A program made the translations under genes and the position numbers. From the NCBI RefSeq assembly GCF_025452195.1, contig NZ_CP104972.1, forward strand, positions 682,001-746,000: 64,000 nucleotides of DNA, given 5' to 3'. The notes under the pieces are model-generated. The model had not been told where the DNA came from. It saw only the letters and a program-made list of their open reading frames with translations, and searched no databases. Positions 18,355 through 27,482 of the stretch are shown piece after piece; position 1 is the stretch's first letter; each line of letters begins with the position of its first letter. This stretch comes from Phyllobacterium zundukense. GTDB lineage: Bacteria; Pseudomonadota; Alphaproteobacteria; Rhizobiales; Rhizobiaceae.

Positions 18355-19488
18355 TCATGCTGCAAGGCGTGCGCCGAGATCTTCGATCATTTTCTGGCAC
18401 GCCTTGAGTTCATCGAGCTCGATATATTCGTTGGGACGATGCGCACGGCTTATGTCGCCAGGACCGCAGATAATCGCATCGATGCCGGCCTGCTGATAAA
18501 GCCCGGCTTCGGTGCCGTAACTCACGGCAGGAAGCGTTTCCTTTCCGGTGAGTTCGACCATAAGCATTGCGAGCTTGGCTTCCCGCGGCAGCGATAGTGC
18601 CGGATACGCGCTCAATTCGTGCCAAACCACCTCATAACCTCGCTCTCTCAAGGCAAATAGCTGCTCTTTTACCTCTTTGAGCAACAGCCTTGGCGAGACA
18701 CCGGAAATGGCACGCACTTCGATATCGGCAGTACATCGATCAGGGATGATATTGACTGCCTGACCGCCAGAAACGACACCAAACTGTAAGGACGAATAGG
18801 GCGGCTCGAAATTGTCATCAAAGGGGCCCTGCTCCAGAGACCGGCCGTAGACCACCGCCTGTGCGATGACGTTCGCCATGGCATGAACCGCATTCAATCC
18901 CAGATCAGGCCGAGACGAATGTCCTGAGTGCCCCACCACGTCAAGCCTTGCCGCTGCTTTCCCCTTATGCGCACGTACAGCTTGCATCCGGCTCGGCTCA
19001 CCGATGATTGCCCCCAAGGGCTTCGCGCACAAATCGGGTAAAGCTGCAAGCAAATGCGGTACCCCACGGCAACCAGCCTCTTCATCATAGGAAAAAGCAA
19101 GGTGTACAGGACGTTGCAGATTGCTGGCGGCAAGTTTCGGCAAAGCAGCCAATGCGCAGGCCAGAAAGCCCTTCATATCGGTCGTTCCGCGGCCGCAAAG
19201 CCTCTTTCCATCCTGTCGGAGTTGGAAGGGATCCGTTTTCCACCCTGCCTCGCCGGCCGGCACAACGTCCATGTGACCTGAAAGAATATAGCCGGGCACA
19301 TTATGCGGCCCGGCAGTTATCAATAGATTGGCCCTGTCGCCCTCCGGTCCTGGCAGCACAGTTGCTTTCGCGCCAGCAGCTTGCCCGTAAGTGCTGATCC
19401 AGTCGACGATCGCATCATTGGGTTTGCCCACAACCGAGGGAAACCGTATCAGCATTGCCAGAATTTCTTCGACCTTCATATACGCCAC
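18355..19488 (-). CDS. M20 family deacetylase, acetylornithine deacetylase (ArgE)-like
   Basis: A 377-residue zinc peptidase-family deacylase. Metal-binding and catalytic motifs are in place: LSGHMDVVPAG, GRGTTDMKGFLA, SYDEEAGCRG with the Glu pair, and GEPSRMQAVRAHKG; the dimerisation lid follows, and the last His is in ISRAHRPNEYIE. ArgE-type enzymes remove N-acetyl from ornithine and related compounds. As the first gene of a six-gene catabolic operon it more likely deacylates an imported N-acylated amine or amino acid than makes arginine. Divergent from the second GNAT gene (19730), with 241 bases between them for both promoters. Confidence 0.87.
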   Translation of the reverse strand: MAYMKVEEILAMLIRFPSVVGKPNDAIVDWISTYGQAAGAKATVLPGPEGDRANLLITAGPHNVPGYILSGHMDVVPAGEAGWKTDPFQLRQDGKRLCGRGTTDMKGFLACALAALPKLAASNLQRPVHLAFSYDEEAGCRGVPHLLAALPDLCAKPLGAIIGEPSRMQAVRAHKGKAAARLDVVGHSGHSSRPDLGLNAVHAMANVIAQAVVYGRSLEQGPFDDNFEPPYSSLQFGVVSGGQAVNIIPDRCTADIEVRAISGVSPRLLLKEVKEQLFALRERGYEVVWHELSAYPALSLPREAKLAMLMVELTGKETLPAVSYGTEAGLYQQAGIDAIICGPGDISRAHRPNEYIELDELKACQKMIEDLGARLAA

Positions 19489-19729
19489 GCCGTGAGAGAG
19501 CAGAGTTTCGAACGGTTATCAGCATAATTGCCTTGAGAAGTATTCCGTGCCGAATAACGCCAAGCTTCAAACAAAGATTGCGAATTCGCCCTGCCCAGAA
19601 GCAATACGTGCCGGCATTGCCGTGCGATGATGCACAAAATATGCCTATAACGTGATGGCATTCATCGACAGGATAACAAACTGCATGCCCCAGGCTCGGT
19701 TACGGGGTGAAGAAAGCGGATAAGCTGAA

Positions 19730-20608
19730 ATGCAAAATTCAGTGCGACTGAAATCGTTTGAACTGGTAGCGCGTGATATCGCAGAGGTGGATATCAGCTT
19801 CCTTCATGCCCTATCGCTGGGTGTTGGCTGGCCGCACCGTCCCAATGACTGGGAAATGCTGTTGCAGAGCGGACAGGGCCTTGTTGCCGTCGATGGCATC
19901 GGACGGGTTTTCGGAACGGCAATGTGGTTTCCGCACGGAGTAGATTTCGCCACTATTGGCATGGTGATTACTTCCCCGCGCACGCAGGCACAGGGCAACG
20001 GCCGCTGGCTCATGGATCAGGTTCTGGGGCGCTGCGCCGGCAGAAACCTTAGCCTCAACGCCACCAACGCTGCCTACAGTCTCTACGTTTCGCTCGGCTT
20101 TTTGAACGAAGCAACCGTGTATCAGTGTCAGGGCGACGTCGCCCTGACACTGCCGGCCACTCCTCCCCTGAGCGGAGAACTGGTCGCCATGCCATCAGAA
20201 GAATTAGGCGCCATCGCGAGCCTGGATTGTCAGGCATTCGGGACCGATCGCACCAGTCTGCTCGCTCTGATCACTGAAAAATCCACGATTTACGGACTGA
20301 GACGCAATGGTCAACTTGTTGGGTACTCCTGCTGCCGTGAGTTCGGTCGCGGCAAGGTTATTGGTCCAGTTGTCGCCGCCAGCGATCAAGACGCAATCAA
20401 TCTGACCGCGGTCCATTTTCAACATCTCAAGGGGGAATTTGCACGCGTCGACACCCGTGAGAAAGACGGCGCTTTTGCAGACTTCCTCGCGCAATGCAGG
20501 CTCGGCGTTTTCGATACGGTCACGACGATGTCGAAGGGGGAAAAGTTCCTGAATCGGAAGGCCGGCGAGCCATGGGTTTACGGACTGGCAGCACATGGAT
20601 GGGGCTGA
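19730..20608 (+). CDS. GNAT family N-acetyltransferase with C-terminal second domain (copy 2)
   Basis: A 292-residue protein of the same two-part architecture as the gene at 9628-10473: an N-terminal GNAT fold with TQAQGNGRWLMDQVL as the acetyl-CoA loop and a C-terminal half with YSCCREFGRGKVIGPVVAA. The shared VGWPHR...DW, FGTAM and IGPVVA motifs mark it as a paralogue. It is divergent from the M20 deacylase; an acetylase and a deacetylase flanking one promoter region suggests that an N-acetyl group is put on and taken off in the pathway. Substrate not known. Confidence 0.85.
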   Translation: MQNSVRLKSFELVARDIAEVDISFLHALSLGVGWPHRPNDWEMLLQSGQGLVAVDGIGRVFGTAMWFPHGVDFATIGMVITSPRTQAQGNGRWLMDQVLGRCAGRNLSLNATNAAYSLYVSLGFLNEATVYQCQGDVALTLPATPPLSGELVAMPSEELGAIASLDCQAFGTDRTSLLALITEKSTIYGLRRNGQLVGYSCCREFGRGKVIGPVVAASDQDAINLTAVHFQHLKGEFARVDTREKDGAFADFLAQCRLGVFDTVTTMSKGEKFLNRKAGEPWVYGLAAHGWG

Positions 20609-20659
20609 GGGGTTGCCACGTTGTTTGAAGCAGGCAGCAACGGTGTCCGTCAGAGAATT

Positions 20660-21099
20660 TCAGACCGTCATGAAATACTGCAGCGGCGATGCTCCGAGGC
20701 CCTTATCAGCGAGCACCGCCGAGCGGTCGTCGTTCGTAGAATGGATCAAATATTTTTGCATGATCGGCGCCAGCTCGACACAAAAGTGCCGGATCCGTGC
20801 CATGCCGCGGGCATGCACCATGTCCTCGATGGCGACCTGCACGGTGCGCACAAAAGTGACCAGGCCAATGAAGAAAAGACCAGGAAGCAGAACCAGGCTG
20901 AACAGCACGAAAGGGTTTCCCATTTGCGTAACTTGCGCGACGAATGACAGGGCGATCGTTACGCTTGAGACCGACGTAAGAATAGATTGGCGCGCTGGTT
21001 GGCTTCCTGAATCGTGGCTGCCTGGGCGGTCTGCAGTACAAAATGCTCGGTTGTCATGCACTGCAGGATTTGCTGTGTGTTGTTGCGCTCTTCTGACAT
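20660..21099 (-). pseudogene. Small inner-membrane protein gene split by a frameshift
   Basis: The gene starts at ATG 21097-21099 behind GAGGAAGTG (MSEERNNTQQ) and reads to EANQRANLFL, where it stops early. In the next frame the same protein continues as SVSSVTIALSF, followed by a membrane segment (FVLFSLVLLPGLFFIGLV) and VQVAIEDMVHARGMAR. Inserting one base near 20975 joins the two parts. The end at 20660 may also be early, because the protein stops without obvious tail structure. I recognise no function. It lies just outside the catabolic island, next to a Crp/Fnr gene read in the same direction. Confidence 0.7.
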
Positions 21100-21297
21100 C
21101 ACTTCCTCATTTGGCTGCGAACGCCAACTTGACAGACTCGAGGAACGGGACCAGGAGCGAAAACCTTCTTCGCTCAACGTGTGCGTAGGAGTTCGCAATC
21201 AGTTGTTGTTCCAACCGACCAGCTGGTGTTCTGCTGGACAATACTCTCTTGACCACATTAACAGATTATCCATGGCCGGATAATGGTCTGGATATGC

Positions 21298-22017
21298 TCA
21301 GCGAGATATCGATGCGCCTAGCAAGTTCTGATATTCGCGCTCGGCTTCACCGTAAAATCCGTTAGCCTCAGCCAACAAACCCGCGCGATCAACGATGGTG
21401 ACCTTGCCGCGGGTAGCACGGGTATAGCCCTCGCCCTCAAGGGCATGCAGGGTTTCTGTCACCCATGGACGTCGCATGCCCAGCATCACTGCCATGAACT
21501 CATGGGTGAGATATAGATCATGACCCGAAGTGCGATCATGCACCATCAGCAGCCATCGGGCCAATCTTGTCCGGGCGTCGGCTTGACCATTGACCAAAGC
21601 TGTCGTGGCGGTCTGGACAACCATCGTCTGGACGTAAAGAAGCAACACCCGCTGCAGCGTCCGGCTTTGCTCCATTGCAGAGAGCAATTTGCCGGCAGCA
21701 ATCCGGTGGCCAGCACCGGGAAGCTGAATGTAGACGGAGAGCGGCGCGCTGGTATTCCCGAGCACGAGCGAAGTCCCCGTCATTCCATCCAGGCCGACCA
21801 AACCAATTTCGATATCGCCGCCGGAAGGGCTTTTTGCTACAATTGAGGCTATGCCGTCCTCGATAAACAGCGCGGCGTCAATAGGCTCCCCCGGACTTTC
21901 AATGGGATCTCGTAGGGAAAATGTTACGTATTCGAGATCCGCGACAAGCAGCTGGAAATCAGCCGGTGACAACAATCTAAGGAGTTTGTTTTGAACAGAG
22001 GATTGGACCAAGTTCAT
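21298..22017 (-). CDS. Crp/Fnr family transcriptional regulator
   Basis: About 239 residues: an N-terminal cyclic-nucleotide-binding-like barrel (IVAKSPSGGDIEIGLVGLDGM) and a C-terminal Crp-type winged helix (EFMAVMLGMRRPWVTETLHALE). There are no N-terminal cysteines of the Fnr iron-sulphur kind, and the cAMP-binding arginine motif is not obvious, so it is an orphan member of the type common in Rhizobiales. ATG 22015-22017 is chosen because GGAAGGAG lies upstream. It is divergent from the small gene at 22187. Targets unknown. Confidence 0.88.
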   Translation of the reverse strand: MNLVQSSVQNKLLRLLSPADFQLLVADLEYVTFSLRDPIESPGEPIDAALFIEDGIASIVAKSPSGGDIEIGLVGLDGMTGTSLVLGNTSAPLSVYIQLPGAGHRIAAGKLLSAMEQSRTLQRVLLLYVQTMVVQTATTALVNGQADARTRLARWLLMVHDRTSGHDLYLTHEFMAVMLGMRRPWVTETLHALEGEGYTRATRGKVTIVDRAGLLAEANGFYGEAEREYQNLLGASISR

Positions 22018-22186
22018 GTTGCTCCTTCCCGCGAGGAACAAACTGACGATCCAGCGCTTTCAAAAAAACCATAAATATCAAGTTGGAAACCAGGAACAAT
22101 GGTATGTCCTCCAGAGGACAATCCGGGAATATAGGCCACTCGGAAAATGTCGGTTAAAACAGAGCTGCTGCGCGCCTGAGGTCAGG

Positions 22187-22465
22187 ATGGATCGTAACGC
22201 CACATATCGCAGGCTCCTCAACGAGGATGATATACCCGTTGATGCGGTATGCCTACGGATAATCGAAAAGGCTGGCCGGCCGCTCGCCGAAGTCGAGTGG
22301 CCAGAAAATAGCCTCACCAACAAGGGCGACTATTTCTATGCCACACCCGTTCCGCTGGCGCTTGAGCGGGCACTTGACGTTAAAGACAATTACGGTTTTC
22401 GCGAAATAGTCATCATTATCGACGACCTAGCGCTTTGGAACGACGCATGTGGAATTGTCATCTAA
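22187..22465 (+). CDS. Hypothetical protein, 92 residues
   Basis: A short gene with GAGG five bases before its ATG, divergent from the Crp/Fnr regulator. The protein is acidic and soluble with no signal peptide or membrane segment; it opens MDRNATYRRLLNEDDIPVDA and ends in an alternating hydrophobic strand (REIVIIIDDLALW). I recognise no family. Its clean ribosome site and position suggest a real gene rather than a chance frame. The frame is open upstream into the Crp/Fnr start, but those codons look non-coding. Confidence 0.5.
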   Translation: MDRNATYRRLLNEDDIPVDAVCLRIIEKAGRPLAEVEWPENSLTNKGDYFYATPVPLALERALDVKDNYGFREIVIIIDDLALWNDACGIVI

Positions 22466-22640
22466 TGCCGGGTTGCAAAGGATCGAATGCGAATGCAATC
22501 CCGCGCTTTTGCCAAGGCTCTATCACAGGGCGGCTCACTCATCTGGCCTCCTGTGCAATCCAGCAGCATCATCGGAAATTATCCATCATTGACCGCGTTG
22601 CTCACGACGATTCAACCCTCAAATTGGGTGCTCGACATTG

Positions 22641-22760
22641 ATGCTCGCTTCAACGCTTTTGTTATTTGACTGGCAAGCCCTCCTGGCTGCCGTCTTTGTG
22701 GCGTTTCTCTGGCTCCATTTTGCCCTTCATGTCCTAAGGCCTTGTCTGGTCAATTTTTGA
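22641..22760 (+). CDS. Possible 39-residue single-pass membrane protein
   Basis: ATG 22641 opens a 39-codon frame whose centre (ALLAAVFVAFLWLHFALHVL) is one hydrophobic helix, with a short tail and a TGA at 22758-22760. No clear ribosome site precedes it. Small hydrophobic proteins of this shape are common in alphaproteobacteria but also arise by chance. Nothing else convincing is seen between 22466 and 23106. Confidence 0.25.
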   Translation: MLASTLLLFDWQALLAAVFVAFLWLHFALHVLRPCLVNF

Positions 22761-23106
22761 CCATTCCAAGCGATCAAGCAGATGCTGAAACCTCGCATCC
22801 GTCCTTATGGGAAAGTGGCCAGACTTCCTTCCCGCCTGGAACTCGTAATCCCTTCCGCTGCAACCAGGTGGCGGTAGCTACCAAGCTAGATTTTGGTGAT
22901 ATCACTAGCAGACACCACTACCATTATTTCGCTGAAACCCCATCGAACAGGTAGAGGAGCGTCGCGTTGGCCCTTGCTGACTGATGCCGAGTGCGCACTG
23001 CGATTGCTACCGCAATTTCTCATTCTTCGATTGGGTTTTGCTGGAACTTGCCCGCGTAGGAGGGCGTTGGATCTCTTTCGATCAACTGAACTGCACGGAG
23101 GCAATG

Positions 23107-23346
23107 ATGGACTTCCATTCAACCGTGGCCGAACCGCGATGTAAATTTAAGCGAGGCGATCCGGTCAAGATCCTAAAACATGAGGCGAAGAACGCGCGAG
23201 GTCGCGACCCAGGTGAATGGATTCAGGCGTGGGTCGTGTCAAATTCCGAAGCTGCTGTGACCGTTCTATTTCGAGACGGAACGCGTGAAGTCATTCCTTG
23301 GTCCTCAGGCAGAGTTTGCGCCGCGAAAGACAAGTTTCGAATTTAG
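23107..23346 (+). CDS. Hypothetical protein, 79 residues
   Basis: The start at ATG 23107 is set by GGAGG at 23097-23101; another ATG lies three bases earlier. The protein is small and soluble; the middle KFKRGDPVKILKHEAKNARG and VVSNSEAAVTVLFRDGTREVI look like a small beta-barrel (SH3/KOW-like) fold, which is only an impression. No neighbour gives a function: downstream is a relic stretch and upstream are unassigned bases. Confidence 0.45.
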   Translation: MDFHSTVAEPRCKFKRGDPVKILKHEAKNARGRDPGEWIQAWVVSNSEAAVTVLFRDGTREVIPWSSGRVCAAKDKFRI

Positions 23347-23412
23347 CAACAATCGACCGAGCGGCTGTAGTGTCTGGCGCCGCGAAGAACAAAATTATTG
23401 AGGTCGACTGGC

Positions 23413-23933
23413 TTCACGACGCTGTACCAAGATGAAGCTTGATCCGTTCCGTCGCAGGGTGCGTACCGAAGAAGTGTCGAAGCCTCTGCTGCTTTTGAAG
23501 AAGCCTCCGACCCCAAGCTTCCCAATGTGCCTGGCAAAAACATCAAGGGCATACTGGTGGAGCTTGAGTCGGGCGGCTCGATCCGCGGGCAGGTCAATGG
23601 CGGGCCCTCTACCACGCCGGCGAAAGCTGCGAGGAGTTTCCAGGCGACCATCACGGTGTCAGCGAGGATGGGAGCAAGGCTAAGGCTGCGGGGCTCCTCG
23701 CAGTTTTCGTCGTCGACACCGACCAGAAGAGCCTATGGCCTGCGAAGGTGGGCGTGACAGAGACACTAAAACTTGCCGGAATTTCAGTTCCCGCGACACC
23801 TCTCATAGAGCGCGCGCTGGATTATGCGCATGAGGCATACGAATCCCATCCATACAATCACATTGTCAGGTCGTGGCTCTTTGCAGAATGGATCGGACCA
23901 AAATACCGCCCCGGAGAGGTTTTTAGAAAGTGA
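23413..23933 (+). pseudogene. Relic of a cupin gene joined to a truncated HD-domain gene
   Basis: One frame reads TTLYQDEA, then TGA at 23440-23442, then SVPSQGAYRRSVEAS, KGILVELESGGSI. A different frame continues LYHAGESCEEFPGDHHGVS and LLAVFVVDTDQKSL. These are the two halves of a cupin barrel from which the middle strands are missing. The second frame runs straight into TLKLAGISVPATPLIERALDY and HIVRSWLFAEWIG, the N-terminal part of an HD-domain (cyanamide-hydratase-like) protein, and stops at TGA 23931-23933 before any HD dyad. So two genes have been cut and fused; neither can work. The end overlaps the 3' end of the porin gene on the other strand. Confidence 0.65.
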
Positions 23934-25260
23934 CGGCAGTTCGCAGCCCGAAAACGGCAGCATTCCCAATCGCCGAGCCGGGATCGTTCGGATCGGCCGC
24001 ATTGCCGCCCGGATGAATGATATATTGGAAGAAGGGCTGCACTGCCAGCCACTGCGTAACTTGCGCTTGGTATGTAACTTCGATCACGGCCTCGTAGTCT
24101 GGAATGGGTTGCGACATGCCGCTGAACGCAATGTCCGCTTTCGCTAGATTCGACACGCTGTTGCTTAATTTCGCGTAAGCGAAGCCGATCCCTGCGGTGT
24201 CGTTGTCACGTCCCGGCAAAAGCCCCTTGTAGGCCATACCCATATCGACGTACCAGGTGATGCTGTTGCGATCTTGCTCGGGTGCGATGGCAACGCGGAC
24301 AAATCCGTTGAGACCGTTGTCACTGCTGCCGGGCTCCTGCCAGAGTGTTTGGTCGGCAATGGCGTAGATCGCGTAATCTCCAGACAGTCGCCTCGGGCTA
24401 CCGCTCGCCAAGGGGTTGGCTAGCAAAACGCCATTCGAGGCGGTGGAGAGGCTGTCGAACGTTTCCGAATTATACCACATGCCAATCTTGTATGTGCCGG
24501 GTAGGCCGGGATCACCCTTGGCAGGCGTATAAGCATAAGATGCCTCGGCAATGGCGAGAACTCCATCGCCAAGCGAAATACCGAACCCGCTGGCATCATG
24601 TGTTGGACGGCCGTTGAATACCGCCGCCTGCAGCGCCCATGCATCATCGGGCTTTAAAATGACTTGCACCCCCGGCGCGGCGAAGGGATAAGCTGGTCCT
24701 CCTTCGGGGAGGTCGACAGCAAAAAGGCCGGGAAAGCCGAACGTGGAATTCACAAAAAGACCTGCAGTGTTGCTGATCGCAAAATTCTGGTCTGCCAGAA
24801 TCTGCCCGACCTTCAGCGTAACGGAATCTTTCATCAGGCTTTGCGCAATATAAAATTCACCGAGCCTGACACCGCTTTCGGCCTCGACCGAAGTCACGGT
24901 CAACAGGTTGTTAAGGTCGTGCTTCGACAGACCTTCGCCTTGGATTGCATATCCCGAGATATGGATCTTGCCGCCAGTCCAGCCGCTCAGCCGATCCATA
25001 TCGAAATCGCCCTGCAACTGGAAAACGCCGTCATAGGCAGTCCCCGTTCGCACGCCGCCTGATACGTTGCCGAGCCAGTCGCTGGTTTGAGAAATTGTGA
25101 AGACCACACCCTTATCTCGCAGCCAACTCCGATAATCGTTCCAGTCGCCCGTGAGCGCGGTTTCTGAATAGGATGGGGGAGCGTCCGCACCCGCATTCGC
25201 TTGGGTTGCGGATAGGATCATCGCAAGTACGATTGGGACAAGGGCGCCGTTTCTGATCAT
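23923..25260 (-). CDS. Carbohydrate-selective porin, OprB family
   Basis: About 445 residues: signal peptide (ALVPIVLAMILSATQANA) and then an OprB-type beta-barrel. Typical are LTGDWNDYRSWLRDKGV at the start of the mature protein, alternating amphipathic strands, TLKVGQILADQNF and SAIGNAAVFGLRTAVTF at the end, with a terminal aromatic Phe as expected for outer-membrane barrels. It would let sugars or other small solutes cross the outer membrane. Starts at 25260 or 25263 are equivalent. It is transcribed alone, away from the PoxB-like gene which shares its strand 198 bases upstream. Confidence 0.87.
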   Translation of the reverse strand: MIRNGALVPIVLAMILSATQANAGADAPPSYSETALTGDWNDYRSWLRDKGVVFTISQTSDWLGNVSGGVRTGTAYDGVFQLQGDFDMDRLSGWTGGKIHISGYAIQGEGLSKHDLNNLLTVTSVEAESGVRLGEFYIAQSLMKDSVTLKVGQILADQNFAISNTAGLFVNSTFGFPGLFAVDLPEGGPAYPFAAPGVQVILKPDDAWALQAAVFNGRPTHDASGFGISLGDGVLAIAEASYAYTPAKGDPGLPGTYKIGMWYNSETFDSLSTASNGVLLANPLASGSPRRLSGDYAIYAIADQTLWQEPGSSDNGLNGFVRVAIAPEQDRNSITWYVDMGMAYKGLLPGRDNDTAGIGFAYAKLSNSVSNLAKADIAFSGMSQPIPDYEAVIEVTYQAQVTQWLAVQPFFQYIIHPGGNAADPNDPGSAIGNAAVFGLRTAVTF

Positions 25261-25457
25261 CATACCCTTCCGAGGGCGCAATTGCCTTGTCTATCCGTAT
25301 CGGAGGCAGCGCTACCTTATTCCCAAATACCGTAAATCATCCCAGGTCACTATTCGCAGCGGATGCGCCTGATTGCGATTATCGCCTCAAATCCGCAACA
25401 TCATCGCCTACAGCCACAGAGCCGCATTTATCGCCCGTCCGGCAAGACGATGCCAGG

Positions 25458-27170
25458 TCAAAGGAAGTTTTCCCTCACCATTTCCCAAACATCCTTTCCC
25501 CGACCGTGCAAAACGGCGCGAGCTGAATAAAGCGCCATGCCAACTGCTGGTGCCGCAGCTATGAATGGTGGCATGACCAGCTGCATGGGACTGACGTGCA
25601 CGTGCAGCAGTGCAGGCCCCGGTTGGGCAAGCCAGTCCTTGACGCTCCCTTCAAGTTCGTCCGCCTTGGAAACCGTTTGGCCCCAGAGGCCCAGCACTCG
25701 CGCAGCTTCCCCGAAATTCGGGTTTTTCAGCCGCGTGAATGTATCGAGCATCCCCTCAGCCCTCTGCTCGATCTCCACGAAGCCGAGTTTGCCATTGTCA
25801 TAAACGGCAATCTTGATCGGCAATTGCTCCTGGACCACGGTCATCAGGTCACCGAAAAGCATTGCGAGCCCGCCATCGCCGGCCAGACAGACGACCTGGC
25901 GGCCTGGCTGAGACTTCTGCAGCCCAAGGGCCGAGGGCATGCCGCCAGCCATGGTTCCATGCAGGAGACTGGCAAAGGTGCGGCGCTGGCCATTGGTCTC
26001 GATGTAGCGAACAAGCCAAACGGCCGGTGTGCCAATGTCCGCAGAAAATATCGCGTCCTTGGCGGCATGGCGGTTGATCACTTCAGTCAGATAGGTTCCA
26101 GGAATACTCCCGTCGTGACCCGCGACAGCCTTGGCCTTTTCCGATTTCCTGGCTTTGGCGTAGCGCTGTACGTATCGGTCACGGAAGGAGGCGTCAGTGC
26201 GCTCGACCAGCTTCGGCAGCAATGCTTCCAGGGTTGGTCTCACATCGCCGACAACACCCTTGGTGATCGGATGGCGGCGCCCGAGGTGTGTTGGATCGAT
26301 ATCGACCTGAACAATCTTCGCCTTGTCGGGATAGAACTGCCGCCAGGCAAAATCGGCCCCCAGAAGCAGCAGCGTGTCGCAATCGAGCAAGGCGTGATAT
26401 CCGGCTTCATTGCCGAGGATGCCGGTCATCCCGATGTTGTAGGGATTGTCAAACTCGAGAAAGTCTTTCCCGCGCGAGGTATGGGCGATCGGGGCCTTGA
26501 CCTTTTCGGCAACCGCCAGGATTTCCTGGTGTGCCCCCTGGCAGCCCGCTCCTGCATAGATGGCGATGTCCCCGCCGTTGTTGAGTATCTCGGCGATTTC
26601 GTCGAGATCGGCATCGCTCGGTCGAACGACGGGCTGTGCAACGTGAACTGCGTAGGGGATGTCATCGTGTACCGTTGAGGCGGAAACGTCCGCCGGCACG
26701 ATGAGAACGGCGACCCCGCGTTTCGCCAAAGCGGTCTGGCAAGCGATGACGGTTTTGCGCCGCGCCTGCTCCGGTGTATAAATCATGTCACAGAAAACGC
26801 TGCAGCTGTTGTAGATCTGCTTGAAATCGACTTCCTGGATGAAATCGAAGCCCAACTCATCGCGAATGATCTGGCTTGCAATGAGAATGACGGGCGCGCG
26901 GTTTCGGTTTGCTTCAAAAATCCCGTTGATGAAATGGAGGCTCCCAGGCCCGCAACTTCCGGCGACGGCCGTCAAGTGACCCGTCAGTTGTGCTTCGGCC
27001 TGTGCGGCGAAAGCGCCGGCCTCCTCGTGTCTCACCGGCACCCACTCGATCGTGCTTCGTTCGAGCGAACGCGCGATCAGATTGAGCGTGTCACCCACGA
27101 CGCCGTAACAATGTTCGACGCCTGCGCTCTGCAGCGTTTCAACGATGATGTCTGCTACCTGCTTGCTCAT
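25458..27170 (-). CDS. Thiamine diphosphate-dependent enzyme, pyruvate oxidase/dehydrogenase (PoxB)-like
   Basis: About 570 residues with the three ThDP-enzyme domains: N-terminal Pyr domain with the conserved Glu in VPVRHEEAGAFAA, a central FAD/nucleotide domain, and the C-terminal PP domain with GDGGLAMLFGDLMTVVQEQLPIK, the metal-binding GDG...N motif. The overall order and the CYGVVGDTLN start fit pyruvate:quinone oxidoreductases more than acetolactate synthases. PoxB makes acetate and CO2 from pyruvate and feeds the quinone pool. The C-terminal membrane-binding segment of E. coli PoxB is not obvious. ATG 27168-27170 has AGGAG upstream. Confidence 0.85.
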   Translation of the reverse strand: MSKQVADIIVETLQSAGVEHCYGVVGDTLNLIARSLERSTIEWVPVRHEEAGAFAAQAEAQLTGHLTAVAGSCGPGSLHFINGIFEANRNRAPVILIASQIIRDELGFDFIQEVDFKQIYNSCSVFCDMIYTPEQARRKTVIACQTALAKRGVAVLIVPADVSASTVHDDIPYAVHVAQPVVRPSDADLDEIAEILNNGGDIAIYAGAGCQGAHQEILAVAEKVKAPIAHTSRGKDFLEFDNPYNIGMTGILGNEAGYHALLDCDTLLLLGADFAWRQFYPDKAKIVQVDIDPTHLGRRHPITKGVVGDVRPTLEALLPKLVERTDASFRDRYVQRYAKARKSEKAKAVAGHDGSIPGTYLTEVINRHAAKDAIFSADIGTPAVWLVRYIETNGQRRTFASLLHGTMAGGMPSALGLQKSQPGRQVVCLAGDGGLAMLFGDLMTVVQEQLPIKIAVYDNGKLGFVEIEQRAEGMLDTFTRLKNPNFGEAARVLGLWGQTVSKADELEGSVKDWLAQPGPALLHVHVSPMQLVMPPFIAAAPAVGMALYSARAVLHGRGKDVWEMVRENFL

Positions 27171-27399
27171 GGCGTCCAACTCCTGGTGAGACCGTTTCGA
27201 GCCTCGCATAAATGGACCAAATCCATGAGATTTCTACTATACGGATGTATGAGCTGCTATTTCGTTGGCCCAGTTATACAAGAACGGGCTCGAACCCGTC
27301 CTAAGTCGAGATCTCCCGAACAGGCTGCTGAGGGCAATTGTCTAGAGACACAAGCTGCCCAATTTGGCCTGTGGTACTGCGGGAGCGTTGTCGTTTCCA

Positions 27400-27482
27400 A
27401 TGCGCCGTTTATCGACAGCGTGCTTGGTTTGGCGCGATTAGGCGTTCGAACGCTGGGACTTTTCGACAGGGTCGCCGCATAA
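27400..27482 (+). pseudogene. 3' fragment of a panE-like gene
   Basis: The last ~27 codons here (PFIDSVLGLARLG then LGLFDR) match the C-terminus of the intact panE-like gene at 55184-56197, and the bases are nearly the same over CCGTTTATCGACAGCGTGCT and further. The rest of the gene is absent, the upstream bases being unrelated. It is therefore a relic of a second ketopantoate-reductase copy, left after deletion or recombination. Confidence 0.75.

Noticed and set aside
25596..26678. 360-codon plus-strand frame opposite the PoxB-like gene
   Set aside because: The minus strand carries a complete thiamine diphosphate enzyme; the plus frame has no recognised motif.
26934..27399. Longer plus-strand frame ending in the panE-like tail
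   Set aside because: Only the last ~83 bases match panE; the part before lies opposite the PoxB-like gene start and has no family features.
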